NCBI GenBank assembly: GCA_003601535.1
Contig: PIXW01000019.1
Span: 1 to 6,875, forward strand
Source of the DNA: ANME-2 cluster archaeon
GTDB lineage: Archaea > Halobacteriota > Methanosarcinia > Methanosarcinales > Methanogasteraceae
Direction of reading: 5' to 3'
DNA length: 6,875 nucleotides
In this document: positions 4,197 through 6,875 of the stretch, piece by piece
Position numbering within the stretch: position 1 is the first letter of the stretch
How the letters are laid out: every line of letters starts with the position of its first letter
Position numbers and translations under genes: made by a program
Notes under the pieces: model-generated
Seen by the model: only the letters and a program-made list of their open reading frames with translations
Database searches by the model: none
Told to the model about the DNA's origin: nothing

Positions 4197-6311
4197 TCAA
4201 AACTCAGACAATCCGCCCGCATCCCAGTTCCGCACCAGTTCCTGCGACCATTCGCCATCGCAGACGATCATCTCATCCTGAATCCACTGCGGCAGATACT
4301 GGCGCACACCCAATCCGCCTGGACGCGAGAACCTCGAATCACAGAGCACCAGAACTCCGGTGTCATCTGCTGACCTGTGCACCCTGCCAAGCGCCTGAAG
4401 CGCCTTGTTTATCGCCGGAAGGGTGTATGCGATGAACATCCCTTTTTCTTTTCCATACCTTCTCTGATAGTACGAATTGATGAGTTTCTGCACCTCTGAA
4501 AATGCTGCCAGTGGAAATCCAACAACGATCGCTCCTTTCAATGCCTCGCCATAATAATCGATTCCTTCACTCATCTTTCCACCGCATACCGCCAGCAAAA
4601 CTCCTTTCTGCTTGCTGCTTCCGGATTCAAAGAACTTTTTCAGGATACCGGAAACCTCTCCTGACTCTTTTGGCTCGGTGTACAATTTCTTGCCGGATTT
4701 GTGAGACATCTCCTCGCAGTAATCCAGATACTGCTCCATCATGGAATAGGACGTGAAATAAACAGCAACGTTGCCTGACACTTCCTTTATCAGAGCGGAT
4801 ATGTGCAGTTCTATCTCTCTTCGATTGTTAGCATCGTTTCTGTATGAAGACTGGGTGGTTGCATCTTTTGCTCCAAGTACCAGCCGTTTCTTCTTCGGGA
4901 ACTGGTTTGGAATGGTCAATATCTCTGATCTTCCATTTCTCCCGAAATAGTACAGTTCATAAGCCTCTGCAGGCGACAGTGTTCCTGATATCAATATGGT
5001 GGCATGAACCGTATCAGCGATGCCTGATATGATCGGACTCGGATCAAGACTGCGAATCTCGAGCGCCAGCCACCGATCATCCTTCATCGATTTCACAGGG
5101 AGATATGAGGAATCGTTCCTTGAAAGATGAGCCATGAATAGAAATCCGGCAACGCGCTCAAGAAAAGCCTCTGCCGACTCAGAAGACTTCTTTTTTCGCT
5201 TTTTGATATCCTGTGCAAGTTTTAACAGGTCAGCCATGGTCTGCTCATCATCTCTTGCGAGCCCACCTCCCGCGTATATGAAGTCTGCAAACATCCCTGG
5301 ATCGAACCAATCCTCCTTCTTCTTATTCTGCCAGCGATCAAGAGTCTTCTCCATATACTTCTTTATTCTCGAAAGAACCTCTTTTGCTGATCGAACTTCT
5401 CCTTTATCCCCTGGAAATTGGTTTACTTCAGAGATCGCCTTATCGATGGTGTGCATCGTAATAGCATCACTGTTGATATTTCTGACGGTATCTCCAAGAT
5501 TATGCGCCTCATCGATGAGCAGAATCGTATTCTCCGGATTGATCTCGAGCCAGTCAAAGAGAGCATCCCGCATCGCATCATCAAATACGTGATTATAATT
5601 CAGGATGATGATATCAGCGTTCTTCGCGCTGATCGCCATCACCTCATAGGGGCATGTGCGCACGCACCGCTTTTGCAGTTGTTCCGGATACAGAATCTCC
5701 TTTATGATTGCATCGCTGTCTTTTATCGCCTGCTTTGATGGTCTGAACTTCTTTGATCCCTCGATAGTGTATGCTTCCTTCGAAAATAGATAATACGGGC
5801 AGAAGGTGCGGTATTCTGGAGTATCATCCCTCACTGCCGCTCCAATCTCCGGATCAGTCAGTGGATCGTAGATATTGTACTCCTGTGCTGTTCGATTGCT
5901 CTTTCTGATCTTCTCATCCAGTTTCGATTCAAGAAGATCCATCGTAAATATCTTCAAGAGATCGCATCCTGTGTAGACATTCTCAAACTCTTCGGCTAGT
6001 TTACACATCTTGTGTTTTCCAACAAGATATGCGACTCTTGGAGCGTGTTCGGTCTGCTCTCTGATCTTTTTGATCTCATCAAGATACACTCCGATCTGGC
6101 TTACGGTCCGAAGCGCGACAACGATCTTATTTCTGCCGCGATTCGCGAGGAGCGATGCGATGATGCTGGTCTTCCCGCTGCCGGTTGGAGCGTCGATCAT
6201 CAGCACCCGGTGCTCGCCAGTGCATGCGATCTCCTGCACCTTATCGAGCATCGAATCCTGATGCGGGCGAAAGTCAGGGTATGGAAACCAGTCTGTGTAG
6301 TTTCGGGTCAT
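4197..6311 (-). CDS. XPD/Rad3-like Fe-S superfamily 2 DNA helicase
   Basis: This is a 704-aa ATP-dependent helicase of the XPD/DinG (Rad3) group, which unwinds DNA 5' to 3' in repair. The XPD-type N-terminus WFPYPDFRPHQ (8-18) is followed by Walker A APTGSGKT (41-48). Four cysteines suitable for a 4Fe-4S cluster are C103, C116, C171 (CPYY) and C220 (CPYE), with an extra C216. Walker B is DEAH (267-270). A mostly helical segment at about 280-410 fits an Arch domain. Helicase domain 2 carries SGTLSP (442-447), GGKMSEGID (577-585), and motif VI QALGRVHRSADDTG (639-652). XPD is favoured over DinG by the N-terminus, LDPSP (422-426) and the C-terminal CDSRF. ATG 6311 is chosen because the motif-bearing N-terminus begins right there. 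It could be co-transcribed with the regulator 62 bp upstream or use its own TATA box. Orthology to eukaryotic XPD is not proven. Confidence 0.9.
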   Translation of the reverse strand: MTRNYTDWFPYPDFRPHQDSMLDKVQEIACTGEHRVLMIDAPTGSGKTSIIASLLANRGRNKIVVALRTVSQIGVYLDEIKKIREQTEHAPRVAYLVGKHKMCKLAEEFENVYTGCDLLKIFTMDLLESKLDEKIRKSNRTAQEYNIYDPLTDPEIGAAVRDDTPEYRTFCPYYLFSKEAYTIEGSKKFRPSKQAIKDSDAIIKEILYPEQLQKRCVRTCPYEVMAISAKNADIIILNYNHVFDDAMRDALFDWLEINPENTILLIDEAHNLGDTVRNINSDAITMHTIDKAISEVNQFPGDKGEVRSAKEVLSRIKKYMEKTLDRWQNKKKEDWFDPGMFADFIYAGGGLARDDEQTMADLLKLAQDIKKRKKKSSESAEAFLERVAGFLFMAHLSRNDSSYLPVKSMKDDRWLALEIRSLDPSPIISGIADTVHATILISGTLSPAEAYELYYFGRNGRSEILTIPNQFPKKKRLVLGAKDATTQSSYRNDANNRREIELHISALIKEVSGNVAVYFTSYSMMEQYLDYCEEMSHKSGKKLYTEPKESGEVSGILKKFFESGSSKQKGVLLAVCGGKMSEGIDYYGEALKGAIVVGFPLAAFSEVQKLINSYYQRRYGKEKGMFIAYTLPAINKALQALGRVHRSADDTGVLVLCDSRFSRPGGLGVRQYLPQWIQDEMIVCDGEWSQELVRNWDAGGLSEF

Positions 6312-6347
6312 CGTTGATGGTACTGCTTCTTAACAGGAACATCCATC

Positions 6348-6355
6348 ATATAGTT
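6348..6355 (-). promoter_or_regulatory. Possible TATA box of the helicase gene
   Basis: AACTATAT on the minus strand lies in the 62-bp gap after the regulator stop codon and would start transcription near 6323, about 12 nt before the helicase ATG. No Shine-Dalgarno precedes the ATG, which fits a short leader. Co-transcription with the regulator remains possible. Confidence 0.4.
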
Positions 6356-6373
6356 AATCCATCATCTGAGACT

Positions 6374-6832
6374 TCACTCTGGTTTGTGCTCCTTTCCCTC
6401 GCACGGATGTACCCCTGTCGTGCAGAATTTTTCAAAATGCTCGAGCCACTGGGGATATTCCGGCGCAGTTCTGACAAAATTGACCAGATTTTTAATCTGT
6501 TTCGTCGTTATGTCGTTCAGTTCATGCTCCATTGTGCATGCATCCTTCTCTGCAATCTTTTCAGGCACGCTTATGATCTTCAAGAAACTCTTTATGGTCT
6601 CATGTCGATCTTTTATGATCAATGCGATCTCTCTGCCTTTTTCAGTCAGTGTCACGCCATCATATCGCTTATATACCACAAAACGATTTTTATCCAGTTT
6701 CTTTACCATTTCAATAACACTTGGCGGCTTAACATCCAGAGTGGCTGCTATATCCTTTATTTTGGCATATCCTTTCTCTTCTGTTACGTTGAGGACTGCC
6801 TCGAGGTAGTCCTCTGCTTTTCGAGATAGCAT
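6374..6832 (-). CDS. DtxR/MntR-family metal-dependent transcriptional regulator
   Basis: This is a 152-aa regulator of the DtxR/MntR family, which binds Fe(II) or Mn(II) and then represses metal-uptake or related genes. The N-terminal winged helix-turn-helix (about 1-65) contains AEDYLEAV and KIKDIAATLDVKPPSVIEMVKKL as the helix-turn-helix. The metal-binding and dimerisation helices follow. Positions equivalent to B. subtilis MntR ligands are D8, E11, H77, E102 and H103, while position 99 is Cys (DACTMEHEL), as in DtxR. There is no SH3-like third domain, as in MntR. The short tail FCTTGVHPCEGKEH (from F136) adds two Cys and two His. The start ATG 6832 gives the family's usual N-terminus. The predicted transcript is nearly leaderless. 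The helicase gene follows on the same strand. Confidence 0.9.
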   Translation of the reverse strand: MLSRKAEDYLEAVLNVTEEKGYAKIKDIAATLDVKPPSVIEMVKKLDKNRFVVYKRYDGVTLTEKGREIALIIKDRHETIKSFLKIISVPEKIAEKDACTMEHELNDITTKQIKNLVNFVRTAPEYPQWLEHFEKFCTTGVHPCEGKEHKPE

Positions 6833-6845
6833 GATCGGTAGTAAA

Positions 6846-6858
6846 TTAGGGCAACCTA
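6846..6858 (-). promoter_or_regulatory. Putative DtxR-box operator (autoregulation)
   Basis: The minus strand reads TAGGTTGCCCTAA, which matches 11 of 13 bases of the DtxR-box core TAGGTTAGCCTAA and contains the inverted repeat TAGG-N4-CCTA. It lies between the regulator's TATA-like box and its start codon, an ideal place for a repressor to block RNA polymerase. Operator function is inferred. Confidence 0.55.
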
Positions 6859-6860
6859 CA

Positions 6861-6868
6861 ATTTTAAT
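6861..6868 (-). promoter_or_regulatory. TATA-like box of the DtxR-family gene
   Basis: ATTAAAAT on the minus strand, preceded by purine-rich GGAAAG, is centred about 32 bp before ATG 6832. This predicts initiation around 6838 and a leader of only a few nucleotides. It immediately flanks the putative operator. Confidence 0.45.
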
Positions 6869-6875
6869 CTTTCCA

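Noticed and set aside
5134..5592. 152-residue plus-strand open frame inside the helicase
   Set aside because: It is antisense to the Walker B and Arch region of the helicase and has no start signal or family features.
6185..6829. 214-residue plus-strand open frame opposite the DtxR-family gene, with membrane-like Phe/Leu/Cys-rich stretches
   Set aside because: It is the complement of a clear regulator and the start of a clear helicase. The hydrophobic look comes from antisense reading of Lys/Glu-rich codons.
1..6875. CRISPR array, insertion sequence, attachment site or toxin-antitoxin pair
   Set aside because: I saw no regularly spaced repeats, terminal inverted repeats, transposase motifs or duplicated tRNA 3' end near the tRNA-Tyr gene. 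Every long conserved frame is a housekeeping or regulatory family.

Overview
The window looks like a chromosomal, informational and housekeeping stretch from a non-halophilic euryarchaeon (broad Methanomicrobia/Halobacteriota type). This is inferred from gene content, not from a database search. The archaeal or archaeal-type markers are an SRP19 subunit, an intron-bearing tRNA-Tyr with a C1-G72 pair, a DUF211 protein, an XPD/Rad3-type Fe-S helicase, a compact DHH-DHHA1 RecJ/GAN-like nuclease, a dCTP-deaminase-fold dUTPase, and TATA boxes about 25 bp upstream of start codons or RNA ends. I see no insertion sequence, CRISPR array, phage gene or other sign of a mobile island.

Layout, left to right. 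(1) Plus strand, 1-2059: a tight three-gene operon made of the 3' end of pcm (isoaspartyl protein repair), a RecJ/GAN-like exonuclease overlapping it, and a dUTPase overlapping the exonuclease by ATGA. (2) Minus strand, 2108-2752: a PHP-family phosphoesterase with its full set of metal ligands, convergent with dut. It is divergent from (3) a small DUF211 protein on the plus strand (2820-3113); a single AT-rich box lies between them and could serve both directions. (4) Minus strand, 3127-3536: tRNA-Tyr(GUA) with a roughly 37-nt intron, followed only 5 nt later by the SRP19 start codon, so the tRNA and the mRNA almost certainly share a primary transcript. (5) Plus strand, 3783-4190: a stand-alone two-CBS-domain protein with a clear promoter and a GGTGAT ribosome binding site, ending 6 nt from the convergent helicase gene. 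(6) Minus strand, 4197-6311: an XPD-like Fe-S superfamily 2 helicase. (7) Minus strand, 6374-6832: a DtxR/MntR-type metalloregulator with a DtxR-box-like inverted repeat between its own TATA box and start codon.

Working together: the pcm-recJ-dut operon groups quality-control functions (damaged protein, single-strand nucleic acid processing, removal of dUTP), and the Fe-S helicase adds DNA repair or unwinding. The tRNA-Tyr/SRP19 unit serves translation and membrane targeting. The regulator probably senses Fe(II) or Mn(II). Whether it also controls the Fe-S helicase 62 bp downstream is an open and testable possibility.

The most interesting points are the tRNA-to-SRP19 junction with no room for an ordinary leader, the tRNA intron that carries a perfect decoy of the anticodon-stem 3' strand, and the regulator's mixed MntR/DtxR metal site with its putative autoregulatory operator. 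I did not find a clearly new defence or mobile system here.
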